Shown: one piece after another, positions 9,859 to 18,293 of the stretch
How the letters are laid out: the number at the start of each line of letters is the position of its first letter
How positions within the stretch are numbered: position 1 is the first letter of the stretch
NCBI RefSeq assembly: GCF_009766005.1
Contig: NZ_LMUK01000019.1
Location: forward strand, 13,106-77,105
Reading direction: 5' to 3'
Length of the DNA stretch: 64,000 nt
DNA from: Bradyrhizobium sp. S69
GTDB taxonomy: Bacteria > Pseudomonadota > Alphaproteobacteria > Rhizobiales > Xanthobacteraceae
The notes under the pieces: generated by a model
Databases searched by the model: none
Seen by the model: the letters and a program-made list of their open reading frames with translations, nothing else
Told to the model about the DNA's origin: nothing
Program-made: the position numbers and the translations under genes

Positions 9859-10481
9859 CCCTCATCTTCCTGGATGAGATGGTGAATGCCGGAGCGGAAA
9901 TAGTCCCAGCCGGTGTAGATCGTGAACAGCGCCGACGTCCACAGCAACACGATGCCGATCAGCGTGGTCGCGGGCAGGATCTGCTCGCCGGCTTCGCCCG
10001 CGATCAAAAACCCGATCGCGACCAGTTGCAGGGTGGTCTTCCATTTCGCAAGCTTGGTGACGGGGACGCTGACGCGCAAAGCGGCGAGATATTCCCGCAG
10101 TCCCGACACCAGGATTTCGCGGCACAGGATCACGATCGCGGCCCACAGCGTCCAGCCATGGATGCTGTTGTCCGCCGCCAGCATCAAGAGGCAGGAGGCG
10201 ACCAACAGCTTGTCGGCGATCGGATCCAGCATCCGGCCGAAGGCGGATTGCTGGTCCCAGATGCGCGCGTAATAGCCGTCGAGATAGTCGGTTACTCCGG
10301 CGGCAATGAACACGGCCAAAGCGATCCAGCGAAGCCACAACGGGCCTTCCATGATCGATTCTTCGAACACGCAGCCAACCACCACCGGAATGGCGGCGAT
10401 CCGGGCGTAGGTCAGAATATTCGGCAGCGACAGGCTCTTTGGCTGTCCCTTGGCCTGGGCCTTGTTGGTCGCGATGTTCAT
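9855..10481 (-). CDS. pgsA: CDP-diacylglycerol--glycerol-3-phosphate phosphatidyltransferase
   Basis: Makes phosphatidylglycerol phosphate in the inner membrane. The CDP-alcohol phosphotransferase signature is complete: DYLDGYYARIWD, then G, then MLDPIADK, within several membrane helices. ATG 10481 gives 208 residues, normal for the family; the frame stays open upstream to 10580, but that part runs into an intergenic repeat. uvrC followed by pgsA is a widespread order, kept here although a repeat separates them. Confidence 0.93.
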   Translation of the reverse strand: MNIATNKAQAKGQPKSLSLPNILTYARIAAIPVVVGCVFEESIMEGPLWLRWIALAVFIAAGVTDYLDGYYARIWDQQSAFGRMLDPIADKLLVASCLLMLAADNSIHGWTLWAAIVILCREILVSGLREYLAALRVSVPVTKLAKWKTTLQLVAIGFLIAGEAGEQILPATTLIGIVLLWTSALFTIYTGWDYFRSGIHHLIQEDEG

Positions 10482-10597
10482 CCGTCTTACCAATACCGCT
10501 GGGGCAGTTACGTCAACCGGGCGAGGCACATGATCCGTGGGAGATGACCTAAATGTAACGCCAGCCGCTGTCCAGCGCATGACCCGGGGGTGGGAAC

Positions 10598-10741
10598 CGG
10601 TTTTGCGAAAAGATCATGCTCAAACAGCCGCCTGCTTCTGGAGCCTTTTCCGTTCCGATGGAATCGGAACGGGGCTCCAGTCTTCTGTTTTGACGCGTTT
10701 CTTCACGCGAACCGGTGCCCACTTCGCTCGAAAACGCTCTA
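10598..10741. repeat. Composite palindromic repeat, GAGCGTTTTCGAG family plus partial GAGCATGATC element
   Basis: On the minus strand the element starts with TAGAGCGTTTTCGAGCG and contains ACCGGTTCGCGTGAAGAAAC, GTTCCGAT/ATCGGAAC and GGAGCC/GGCTCC pairs. It is followed by a half copy of the GAGCATGATC element seen in full at 41054 and 63539. Its first bases provide the TAG stop of uvrC. A closely related copy at 56262-56400 does the same for an unrelated gene. Confidence 0.85.
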
Positions 10742-12916
10742 ATTGGGTTGGGCGTGGAAAAACTCGAAAATCTTGCGTGCGCTTTCCGCGCTGACGCCGG
10801 GAACCTTGCCGAGGTCGGCGATCGAGGCCCGTTCGATCTCCTTCAATGTTCCGAAATGATGCAGCAAGGCCCGCTTCCGTGATGGGCCGATCCCCGGAAT
10901 CTCCTGCAAACCGGCCTCGCGAATGTCCTTTTTGCGCAGCTTGCGGTGCGAGCCGATCACGAAACGGTGCGCCTCGTCGCGCAACCGCTGAATGAAATAC
11001 AGCACCGGATCGCGCGGTTCCAGCTTGATGGCCTCGCGATCCGGCATGAACAGGGTTTCGCGGCCGGCGTCGCGATCGGGCCCCTTGGCGACCGCCAACA
11101 GCGACACCTGGGTCAACCCGAGGCCCTCGAAAATCTCCCTGACGGCATTGAGCTGGCCGCGGCCACCGTCGATGATCACCAGGTCGGGCCATTGCGGAAA
11201 CGAATCGTCGTCGGGTTTTGGTTTGGCGGCATCGCCCTCGACCGCCGGCGTTATCAGCCGCTTGAAACGGCGCTGCAGCACCTCGCGCATCATCGCGTAA
11301 TCGTCGCCCGGCGTCAGCCCTTCCGACTTGATGTTGAACTTGCGGTACTGGTTTTTGATGAAGCCGTCGGGCCCGGCCACGATCATGGCGCCGACCGCGT
11401 TGGTGCCCTGGATGTGGCTGTTGTCGTAGACCTCGATCCGGCGCAAATCTTTCGGCAGTGCGAGCGTGGTTGCCATGCCCTGCAGCAGCCGGCTCTGGGT
11501 CGCGGTATCGGCGAGCTTGCGACCGAGCGCCTCGCGGGCATTGGTCAAAGCGTGGCCGATCAATTCCTTCTTCTCGCCGCGCTGCGGCGTCGAGACTTCC
11601 ACCTTGAAGCCGGCCTTGACCGACAGCGCGTCGGCCAACAATTCGCCTTCCTCGATCTTGTGCGACAGCAGGATCAGTTTTGGCGGCGGCTTGTCGTCGT
11701 AGAACTGGGCCAGAAACGAAGCCAGTACTTCTTCCGGGGTGAAGGTTTTCTCCGCGCGTGGAAAATAGGCGCGGTTGCCCCAGTTCTGTCCGGTGCGAAA
11801 GAAGAACACCTCGACACAGGAATATCCGCCCTCCTGATGGATCGCGAACACGTCGGCTTCCTCGACGGTGCGCGGATTGATGCCTTGCTGCGACTGGATC
11901 GCCGACAGCGCCGCAAGCCGGTCGCGATACAGCGCCGCGGTTTCGAATTCGAGTTCGGCCGAGGCCTTTTCCATCTCGCCGGCGAGTTCCCGCTTCACCG
12001 CGCGGCTGCGGCCGGACAGGAAATCCGTCGCCTCGCGCACCAGTTCGGTATAGCCGGGAAAATCGATCTCGCGGGTACAGGGCCCCGAACAGCGCCGGAT
12101 TTGATACAGCAGGCAGGGCCGGCTGCGGCTTTCGAAAAACGGGTCGGTGCAGGAGCGCATCAGGAAGGCGCGTTGCAGCGCCGTGATGGTGCGATTTACC
12201 GCGCCGGCGTTCGCGAACGGCCCGAAATAACGCCCGGGCCGCGACTGCGCGCCACGATGCTTGAGGATCTGTGGCGCCCAGTGATCGCCGGTGATCAGGA
12301 TATAAGGAAACGATTTGTCGTCGCGCAGTTGCACGTTGAAGCGAGGGCGCAACTGCTTGATCAGATTGGCCTCGAGCAGCAGCGCCTCGGTTTCCGTTGA
12401 TGTCGAGATGATCTCGACGGTGACGGTGGCCGCGATCATCCGCAGGATGCGCGCCGGTTGCGGCGCCGAGACCCGGGCATAGGACGACAGTCGTTTGCGG
12501 ACGTTCTTGGCCTTGCCGACATAGAGCACGTCGCTCGCCGCATTGAGCATGCGGTAGACGCCGGGCGAGGTCGGCGCGAGGCGCATCGCGTTTTCGATCG
12601 CGGCGTGGCCGACCGCGAGCCGGCCTTCCGGGATCGGCTCGATGGTCTCTTCGGCCAGATCGGGCAGCCGCGCCTCGTCATCGTCCTCGGAGGCGGCCGT
12701 CGCCGGATCGGTGTCGCCTGCTGGAAGATCCTGGGAGGCCAGATCTTGGGGTGCCAGATCTTGGGGTGCCAAATTTTGGGATGCCAAATCCGGCTGCAAC
12801 AACCCTTTCGACGGCACATCCGCCCGTTCGGGCGCCAATTCGGAACCGCGCCGGGCGGTCCGGGCGTCCGGTTGCAGGTCCGCGCTGCTGGGGCTGTCGG
12901 TCGGGTCGCTATCCAT
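10739..12916 (-). CDS. uvrC: Excinuclease ABC subunit C with long repeat-bearing N-terminus
   Basis: Nucleotide-excision-repair endonuclease that cuts both sides of a lesion with UvrA and UvrB. The GIY-YIG nuclease ([22 protein letters not shown]) begins about 115 residues in; then come a Cys-bearing block, the UVR helix, the RNase H-like domain ([21 protein letters not shown]) and C-terminal helix-hairpin-helix motifs ([13 protein letters not shown]). ATG 12916 gives 725 residues; the frame is open to 13063. The acidic, Pro/Gln-rich leader holds five 5-residue repeats (DLAPQ-like). The final codon is followed by TAG supplied by an intergenic repeat. pgsA lies downstream. Confidence 0.96.
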   Translation of the reverse strand: MDSDPTDSPSSADLQPDARTARRGSELAPERADVPSKGLLQPDLASQNLAPQDLAPQDLASQDLPAGDTDPATAASEDDDEARLPDLAEETIEPIPEGRLAVGHAAIENAMRLAPTSPGVYRMLNAASDVLYVGKAKNVRKRLSSYARVSAPQPARILRMIAATVTVEIISTSTETEALLLEANLIKQLRPRFNVQLRDDKSFPYILITGDHWAPQILKHRGAQSRPGRYFGPFANAGAVNRTITALQRAFLMRSCTDPFFESRSRPCLLYQIRRCSGPCTREIDFPGYTELVREATDFLSGRSRAVKRELAGEMEKASAELEFETAALYRDRLAALSAIQSQQGINPRTVEEADVFAIHQEGGYSCVEVFFFRTGQNWGNRAYFPRAEKTFTPEEVLASFLAQFYDDKPPPKLILLSHKIEEGELLADALSVKAGFKVEVSTPQRGEKKELIGHALTNAREALGRKLADTATQSRLLQGMATTLALPKDLRRIEVYDNSHIQGTNAVGAMIVAGPDGFIKNQYRKFNIKSEGLTPGDDYAMMREVLQRRFKRLITPAVEGDAAKPKPDDDSFPQWPDLVIIDGGRGQLNAVREIFEGLGLTQVSLLAVAKGPDRDAGRETLFMPDREAIKLEPRDPVLYFIQRLRDEAHRFVIGSHRKLRKKDIREAGLQEIPGIGPSRKRALLHHFGTLKEIERASIADLGKVPGVSAESARKIFEFFHAQPN
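12725..12795 (-). repeat. 15-bp tandem repeat inside uvrC
   Basis: Four to five copies of a 15-bp unit (GCCAGATCTTGGGGT on the plus strand) encode the series [25 protein letters not shown] in the disordered N-terminal part of UvrC. The units differ by one to four bases, consistent with slippage followed by drift. Confidence 0.85.
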
Positions 12917-13183
12917 GGGCTCAAAATAAGGGCTTGGAGACCGCATCGCCAGCGGTGCGGCGGGGGTAGCGGAACTGCCGCGCGGTCGGTGGGCGGGGGC
13001 GCCGGAACCGCGATCGTAACGCTTTCTTAAGAATGAGAATCGGCAGCCGGCGGCCCTTAACAACCCTTTAACTTAAAAGTCTCGATAAATCTTATCAGTA
13101 AAAAGTGGAATTCCGTAACCATCCGAAGCCGCAACCAGCGTTGCCGGTCGGCGATTACGGCAGTTGCGTAGTGGAGAGTAAAG

Positions 13184-13810
13184 ATGAGCAGGATCGTTTG
13201 GGGCGCCGCCGTATTGATCGCAGCCGGATGGACGGCGTCGGCGCAGGCGGCCGACTATGCAGCGCCCGCTCCCTACGCTCCCTACACCGTCAATCAGCCG
13301 CTCAATGCCTATAGCTGGGCCGGTCCCTATCTCGGCGCCAACCTCGGCTATAACTGGGGCTCGGTCGATAACAATGTCACCAACCCGTCCGGCTTCGAGG
13401 GCGGCGTTCAGGCCGGCTACAACTGGCAATCGGGTCGAATGGTGTTCGGCCTTGAAGGCGATCTGCAGGCGACCGCCGCCGACGATACCTTTGCGCCCTG
13501 GAAATTCTCGAACCCGTGGTTCGGAACGGTGCGCGGCCGGGTCGGCTATGCCTTCAACAACATCATGTTGTATGGCACCGGCGGTTTGGCGTTCGGCGAG
13601 CTGCGCGGCGAGACCTTCGGTCTGTCGGAATCCCACACCAATGCGGGCTGGACCGCGGGTGTCGGCGCGGAATTCGGCCTGGCCCAGAACTGGAGCGCCA
13701 AGATCGAATATCTCTATGTCGATCTCTCGGACTCGCGTTTCTCGATCACCGGCGCGTCGAACGGCTACCAGTTCGGCGTCGTGCGCGCCGGCGTGAACTA
13801 TCACTTCTGA
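13184..13810 (+). CDS. Omp25/RopB-like outer-membrane beta-barrel protein
   Basis: An exported protein of 208 residues with a signal peptide ending AQAADY (about residue 23), then alternating hydrophobic strands typical of an eight-stranded barrel (AGPYLGANLGYNW, GGVQAGYNWQ, GTVRGRVGYAF, AGWTAGVGAEF) and a terminal Phe (GVNYHF), as needed for outer-membrane assembly. This is the abundant Omp25-like family of Rhizobiales. The 267-base gap to the divergent uvrC contains an AT-rich stretch at 13070-13105, the likely promoter region. A strong terminator follows. Confidence 0.9.
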   Translation: MSRIVWGAAVLIAAGWTASAQAADYAAPAPYAPYTVNQPLNAYSWAGPYLGANLGYNWGSVDNNVTNPSGFEGGVQAGYNWQSGRMVFGLEGDLQATAADDTFAPWKFSNPWFGTVRGRVGYAFNNIMLYGTGGLAFGELRGETFGLSESHTNAGWTAGVGAEFGLAQNWSAKIEYLYVDLSDSRFSITGASNGYQFGVVRAGVNYHF

Positions 13811-13837
13811 ACACCAAGAAACTTCGCGTAACAACCT

Positions 13838-13867
13838 CCCGGCCGCGTCGCGGCCGGGATTTTTTTA
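13838..13867 (+). terminator. Rho-independent terminator after the porin gene
   Basis: Stem CCCGGCCGCG / CGCGGCCGGG with a one-base loop, followed by A and a run of seven T, 28 bases after the porin stop codon. Confidence 0.9.
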
Positions 13868-13883
13868 TGGACGATGGCGCGAT

Positions 13884-14030
13884 CCATCGTGTCCCGGACG
13901 CGGTGCAACGTGAAACGTTGCTCCGCAGAGCCGGGACCCAGACTACGGCAAAGCCTGAACTGCGGACCCCGGATCAGCAGCGCACCACGCCGCAAGATGC
14001 GGCGTACTGCGCAGCATCCGGGGAATGTCT
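13884..14030. repeat. Dispersed repeat with inverted arms (GTCCCGGACGCGG family)
   Basis: Composed of two palindromic parts: GTGTCCCGGACGCGGTGCAA with GCAGAGCCGGGACCC around a CAACGTGAAACGTTG stem, then GGACCCCGGAT with GCATCCGGGGAA around CGCCGCAAGATGCGGCG. No coding function is apparent. It fills most of the gap between the porin terminator and the cold-shock gene. Confidence 0.65.
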
Positions 14031-14089
14031 CAAGCGCTTAGCCCGCACCGATAACGCGTACATGCGTCTTGAGCGGCAACAGTCAGATT

Positions 14090-14302
14090 TTACGAAATCA
14101 CCAGATCGACCGCCTTGGGGCCCTTGCCCTTCTTGTCCGGTTCGACCTCGAATGTGATGCGCTGTCCTTCGATCAGATCCTTCAATCCTGCCCGCTCGAC
14201 CGCGGTGACGTGAACGAACACATCGCGACCCCCGTCATCGGGCTTGATAAAGCCATAGCCGCGTTCCGCATTGAAAAACTTGACCGTCCCCGTCATGGCC
14301 AT
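14090..14302 (-). CDS. Cold-shock domain protein
   Basis: A 70-residue single-stranded nucleic-acid-binding protein with MTGTVKFFNAERGYGFIKP (RNP1) and VFVHVTAV (RNP2). ATG 14302 is preceded by GGGGGAG seven bases upstream, which sets the start, although the frame is open to 14362. The 287-base gap to rlmJ (14303-14589) is large for a gene of this size and probably contains the promoter and a leader; I saw no clear cold-box motif. Confidence 0.93.
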   Translation of the reverse strand: MAMTGTVKFFNAERGYGFIKPDDGGRDVFVHVTAVERAGLKDLIEGQRITFEVEPDKKGKGPKAVDLVIS

Positions 14303-14589
14303 CGGGAAACTCCCCCGCATTGCTCCGCCGCTACGCACCTCGCGTATCGGCCGACCGGACATTCGCTGCCGGAAAGCTTGGCCATCTGTTGCGGATTAGG
14401 CGGGGTCGCCGATCCGTCTTGAAAAAAATTCGAGGCCTAATCACTCCGCCGCTACCATTCGCGGAAGCGGAACGTAAAGCCAGTCCCAATGGCAGGGAGC
14501 ATAATACGGTTTTCCGCCAATTGCCTACGGCTCAAATGGACTTCCACACCGGGGCAAATACGGGTGTGGCCGTGGGCTCCAGGGCGGAT

Positions 14590-15450
14590 TTAAGGTTTGG
14601 GCACTTCGAGCCTGAATCGGCCGGCGCCGCCCTGGCCGAGCGGTTTTTCGAGCTCGGGAAGGATCGTCTTCAGTTCGCTGGCGAGGCTCCAGGGCGGGTT
14701 GACCAGCAGCAGGCCGGCCGAGACCAGGGCGCCGTCCGCGGCCTGGGGTGCTGCGCTGAATTCCAGGCGCAGGCACTTTCCGGGCGATGGCCCGCCGGCG
14801 GCCACCGAGGCGACATGGCGCGCCAGCTCGTCGGTGGCGCGGCGGCTTTTCGCCGGATACCACAACAAATAACTGCCGGTCGGCCATTTCGTGAAGGCTT
14901 CCGCGAAGCCGGAAGCCATCCGCGCGAATTCGTCCTTTTCCTCGTAGGGCGGGTCGATCAGCACCAGCCCACGCCGCTCGTTCGGCGGCACGAAGGCCGG
15001 TAACGCCATCCAGCCGTCGAGGTCGACCACCCGGGCCTGGGTATCGCGGCGCAGCGCTGCGATCAGGTGCTTGCGGGCCTTCGGTTCGATTTCGCACGCG
15101 GTGAGGCGGTCCTGCAGCCGCAGCAGCGCGCGCACGATCAGCGGCGATCCCGGATACGCCTTGAGTTCGCGTGGCGGGTTGAAGGCCCGGATGATGTCGA
15201 GATAGGGCGCGACCAGGGGGCTTGCGGCTTCGGAAAATCGCGCCTGCATCACCCGCGCGATGCCGGTGAGCCATTCGCCGCTACGCTGCGCCTCCTCACC
15301 GGTGAGGTCGTAGCGCCCGGCGCCGGCATGGGTGTCGATGACGCGAAACGCCGCCGGCTTTTCCTGCAGGTAGGTCAGAATGCGCACCAGCACGATGTGC
15401 TTGACGACATCGGCAAAGTTGCCGGCATGGAAGGCGTGACGGTAGTTCAT
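14590..15450 (-). CDS. rlmJ: 23S rRNA (adenine2030-N6)-methyltransferase
   Basis: RlmJ-type enzyme that methylates A2030 of 23S rRNA. ATG 15450 gives 286 residues beginning MNYRHAFHAGNFADVVKH, the diagnostic family start. Later motifs are DTHAGAGRYDL (SAM site), CEIEP and the catalytic DPPYEEKDEF. The frame stays open upstream to 15594, but that part is a palindromic repeat and not gene. Confidence 0.94.
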   Translation of the reverse strand: MNYRHAFHAGNFADVVKHIVLVRILTYLQEKPAAFRVIDTHAGAGRYDLTGEEAQRSGEWLTGIARVMQARFSEAASPLVAPYLDIIRAFNPPRELKAYPGSPLIVRALLRLQDRLTACEIEPKARKHLIAALRRDTQARVVDLDGWMALPAFVPPNERRGLVLIDPPYEEKDEFARMASGFAEAFTKWPTGSYLLWYPAKSRRATDELARHVASVAAGGPSPGKCLRLEFSAAPQAADGALVSAGLLLVNPPWSLASELKTILPELEKPLGQGGAGRFRLEVPKP

Positions 15451-15463
15451 CCGACGTCTTCTA

Positions 15464-15590
15464 CCCGTCATGGCCGGGCTTGTCCCGGCCATCCACGTCT
15501 TTAGCCAAAAAACAGGGAAGACGTGGATGCCCGGGTCATAGGCGAGCGGGAGCGACGCCGTCCTTCGGACGGCTATGCCCGGGCATGACG
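15464..15590. repeat. Palindromic repeat, CGTCATGCCCGG family (copy 2)
   Basis: Outer arms CCGTCATGGCCGGGC and GCCCGGGCATGACGG, inner arms ATCCACGTCTT / AAGACGTGGAT, plus an extra small hairpin (GCCGTCCTTCGGACGGC). It separates rlmJ from the RNase T2 gene. Confidence 0.85.
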
Positions 15591-15603
15591 GCAAAGACCG
15601 AGG

Positions 15604-16320
15604 TTAACCGCCCCGCGTCGGCGGCATCGATACCTGGTCGCGCCGGCAGCTCCGATTTGCGATTTCCTCGCACGGGTGGAATTGCAGGTCCTTGGTCAAG
15701 CATACCCGCACTTCGCTGAGCCGGCTCCGGTTGCAGGTGACGCCCATCTCCGAGGTGGTCAATCCGGGATTGGCCTTGACGAAGGCGGCCTCGATATCGG
15801 CCGGCGCCACCGTCTTGGTCTCGGAGAGCTGGAGATATTCCTCGGGGATTTTGACCACGGCGCGCGCCTTGCGGATGGTTTCGAAATAGGCCCGTGCCTC
15901 GAGGCCCGAACAGGTGCCGTGCTTCTTCCATTCATTGAAGATCAGCCCGGGTGCCGGCATCAGGTCCAGCATCGAGGTCATGATCTTGCGATCAAGCCAT
16001 TCCGAGGACCGATCGCAATATTCGGGGAAGCCGTGCTCATATTGCGGCCACAGCCCGTGCACCACGAAGGAAAACGGCCGTCCGCCGCATTGCTGCTGCG
16101 AGCGCCCGCCACTGCCGCGCTCCTCGGCCTCTTCGCAGAATGAAGGCGACCATGACAGCGACAATACGTAATAGTCGAACTCGCCCGGATTATTCTGGCG
16201 GCGATCCTGCGCCGATGCCGCGCCGGTTCCGATCAGCGACGCCAAGATCATCAGGCCGCAAGAGACCATCAGGCCGCAGGAGCTCAGTCTCGAGCCCCAA
16301 TTCCGTGAAACATTAGACAT
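15604..16320 (-). CDS. Secreted ribonuclease T2 family protein
   Basis: Broad-specificity RNase acting outside the cytoplasm. It has an N-terminal signal peptide ending near GAASAQ, then both active-site segments: FVVHGLWPQY and EWKKHGTCSG, each with its catalytic His. Several Cys residues suggest disulfides. ATG 16320 is preferred (GGGAGCG upstream, 238 residues); the frame is open to 16374. The signal peptide contains a tandem 18-bp duplication (16245-16282) giving SCGLMVSCGLMI. The 171-base gap upstream shows nothing else. Confidence 0.9.
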   Translation of the reverse strand: MSNVSRNWGSRLSSCGLMVSCGLMILASLIGTGAASAQDRRQNNPGEFDYYVLSLSWSPSFCEEAEERGSGGRSQQQCGGRPFSFVVHGLWPQYEHGFPEYCDRSSEWLDRKIMTSMLDLMPAPGLIFNEWKKHGTCSGLEARAYFETIRKARAVVKIPEEYLQLSETKTVAPADIEAAFVKANPGLTTSEMGVTCNRSRLSEVRVCLTKDLQFHPCEEIANRSCRRDQVSMPPTRGG

Positions 16321-16491
16321 CACAAACGCTCCCATACCCGAAACGTCCGGAAGCCTAGCAGGCGATCGGAACATTTCAAGAACAAAATAGCGGGAAGCCG
16401 ATCAAAGCTCAAGGAAAGCTCAAGTAGAGCCAGAGCGAGGCTATAGAACGGCCATCACGAAAAGCGTCACCACGGAAAGTGACGCGACAAT

Positions 16492-16992
16492 TCAGGGGCG
16501 GGCGGCACGACAGGCCGGGCCGTAAGCCCAGTTGCGGTCAAGCCCGGTGACGCACCACTCGACGCCCTGGCCGATACTGGCAAACCCGCCATCTTCGACG
16601 ATCGAGTAATGCACGGTGCGCGGCTTGCCGTCGGTCAGCATGACGGCGGCGCTGCAATAGCGGCGCGGAATATTGTCGGATTGCCAGGGCCGGAACGCGG
16701 TCTCGCGAATATCGCCAAAGCCCGTGATCTGTAGGTCTGAATTCCAGAACTTGCCTTCTTTTTCCCGGAACTCCGAAGAGATCGTCGACAGCGCGGCTTC
16801 GCAAGGGGCGACACGGCCATCATATCGCGGACCGGAAAGCCAGAAATTCAGTTCGAACGGGTTGGCCGCCTCGGCCGCCTGCCCGAACGCGAACAGCCCC
16901 ATCAGGACGCCGAGCGCGGCACCAAGGCTGCTACGACCAAGGCTGCTACGTGAGAGGCCAGCCTTTTTGATGGATGGTACGAGGTCGTGCAT
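16492..16992 (-). CDS. Exported protein of unknown function
   Basis: 166 residues with a signal peptide ending AAEAANPF (about residue 43). The mature part has conserved-looking Cys residues (APCEAAL, RRYCSAA, EWCVTG, GPACRA) that could form two disulfides. I do not recognise the family. The pre-signal region holds an exact tandem 15-bp duplication (16921-16950) encoding RSSLGRSSLG. It is divergent from the small exported-protein gene at 17158, so the promoters lie in 16993-17157. Confidence 0.7.
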   Translation of the reverse strand: MHDLVPSIKKAGLSRSSLGRSSLGAALGVLMGLFAFGQAAEAANPFELNFWLSGPRYDGRVAPCEAALSTISSEFREKEGKFWNSDLQITGFGDIRETAFRPWQSDNIPRRYCSAAVMLTDGKPRTVHYSIVEDGGFASIGQGVEWCVTGLDRNWAYGPACRAARP

Positions 16993-17157
16993 GGGTAATC
17001 CGCCCGATGATCTGAAGCGGGGACGGTGCCGTGAAGCCCGGATAAGGTCAAGTGCAACGCGGCAACACCTGCCGATAACCCGGCGGCGAAGCGCCAGCCG
17101 TTCTTTTCATGGCGGCGGATGCGCTTTAAGGTGCGCTCCAGCGAAATGGAGACTGCG

Positions 17158-17499
17158 ATGCGAATGATTGGGGCGAAGAGCCTGGTTGCCAAGCGTTTGG
17201 TTGCCAAGAGCCTGTTTGCTGCTGGCCTGGTTGCCGGATGCGGGATGCTGGCGTTGACGCCGGCGCGGGCCGATGCCGATACCGTGCCGCCGTTCAAAGG
17301 CAACGACACCGGCGGCATCATCGCCTATCCGCTGACCGGCCAGATCGATATCCGCGCGCTGGCGATCAATCATTGTGCGTCTTACGGCAAGGTCGTGAAA
17401 TTCCTGGCCGTGGAGGCCCATTATGGCGGCTACATCTCGTTCTCCTGCCGTTGGTTGCCGTACGCCGCCGTCGATCGGCCGCTGCGCGCCCGCTACTGA
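17158..17499 (+). CDS. Small exported protein of unknown function
   Basis: 113 residues from ATG 17158, chosen because GGAG lies six bases upstream; the frame is open to 17119. The signal peptide is built from four 15-bp units (17176-17235) reading KSLVA-KRLVA-KSLFA-AGLVA and is cleaved near ARADAD. The mature part contains one Cys pair (NHCASYG, FSCRW). No family recognised. A DUF3617 gene follows on the same strand after 55 bases. Confidence 0.65.
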   Translation: MRMIGAKSLVAKRLVAKSLFAAGLVAGCGMLALTPARADADTVPPFKGNDTGGIIAYPLTGQIDIRALAINHCASYGKVVKFLAVEAHYGGYISFSCRWLPYAAVDRPLRARY

Positions 17500-17554
17500 C
17501 GGGCGCCCGGTACTTCGCACCCGTACATTCGACGAGACGCAAGGGAACGCGCTG

Positions 17555-18109
17555 ATGATGATCCGGCGGATTTTGTCATTTGGTCTGGCGTCTTGCCTGC
17601 TGACGCTGCTGCCGGCCGGTCCGGCCGGCGCCGACGAGCTTCCGATTCGCAAGCCCGGGCTGTGGGAAATGAAGATGCAGCGGAGCAATTCGCCGATGCC
17701 CGAGATGACGATGCAGCAGTGCACCGATGAGACCACCGACAAGGAGATGAGCACCGCGGCCACGCCACTGGCCAAGGAAATCTGCTCCAAAAGGGATATT
17801 CAAAAGACCGCGACCGGCTATGTCAGCGATTCCGTGTGCGGCGTCGCCGGCGTCTCCATCACGTCGCATTCCGAAATCACCGGCGATTTCAACTCTGCCT
17901 ACACCATGATGTCGACCTCTCACAGCGAGGGCGGCACCGCGGCGATGAAGGGCGATCACGTGACGACGGTCGAAGCGAAGTGGCTGGGCGCCTGCAAACC
18001 CGATCAGAAGCCCGGTGACTTTGTGATGCCCGGCGGCATGAAGATGAACATCCACGACATGGACAAGCTGAAGAGCTTGATTCCCAAAGGGATGCTCAAA
18101 CAAAACTGA
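17555..18109 (+). CDS. DUF3617 family exported protein
   Basis: 184 residues with a signal peptide ending GPAGADE, then the family start KPGLWEMKM and MQQCTDE, and paired Cys residues (ICSKRD, SVCGVAG, GACKP). Members are small periplasmic proteins of unknown function. ATG 17555 follows AAGGGAAC; the frame is open to 17423. It is probably co-transcribed with the small exported protein upstream. Confidence 0.8.
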   Translation: MMIRRILSFGLASCLLTLLPAGPAGADELPIRKPGLWEMKMQRSNSPMPEMTMQQCTDETTDKEMSTAATPLAKEICSKRDIQKTATGYVSDSVCGVAGVSITSHSEITGDFNSAYTMMSTSHSEGGTAAMKGDHVTTVEAKWLGACKPDQKPGDFVMPGGMKMNIHDMDKLKSLIPKGMLKQN

Positions 18110-18131
18110 AGCATGATGGGATCAGTTGCAT

Positions 18132-18248
18132 CGTCATTGCGAGCCAACGGGTCGGGCGAATGCCCGCCCGATGACAGGCTCCGCGAAGCAATCCATGGCG
18201 TCAAACGAAGAATGGATTGCTTCGTCGCTGTCGCTCCTCGCAATGACG
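18132..18248. repeat. Palindromic repeat, CGTCATTGCGAG family (copy 1)
   Basis: Outer arms CGTCATTGCGAG / CTCGCAATGACG and inner arms AAGCAATCCAT / ATGGATTGCTT. It lies between converging genes (DUF3617 and the histidine kinase). Other copies are at 58541 and 58713. Confidence 0.85.
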
Positions 18249-18293
18249 GCCTAGTCGGTGATCGAACCTCATCTCATCGTGCTCTAGAACCCG

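Noticed and set aside
10482..10580. N-terminal extension of pgsA
   Set aside because: Enters a repeat-bearing spacer; ATG 10481 gives the normal family length.
10946..12400. Plus-strand open frame of 484 codons opposite uvrC
   Set aside because: No domain, and uvrC motifs occupy the other strand over the full length.
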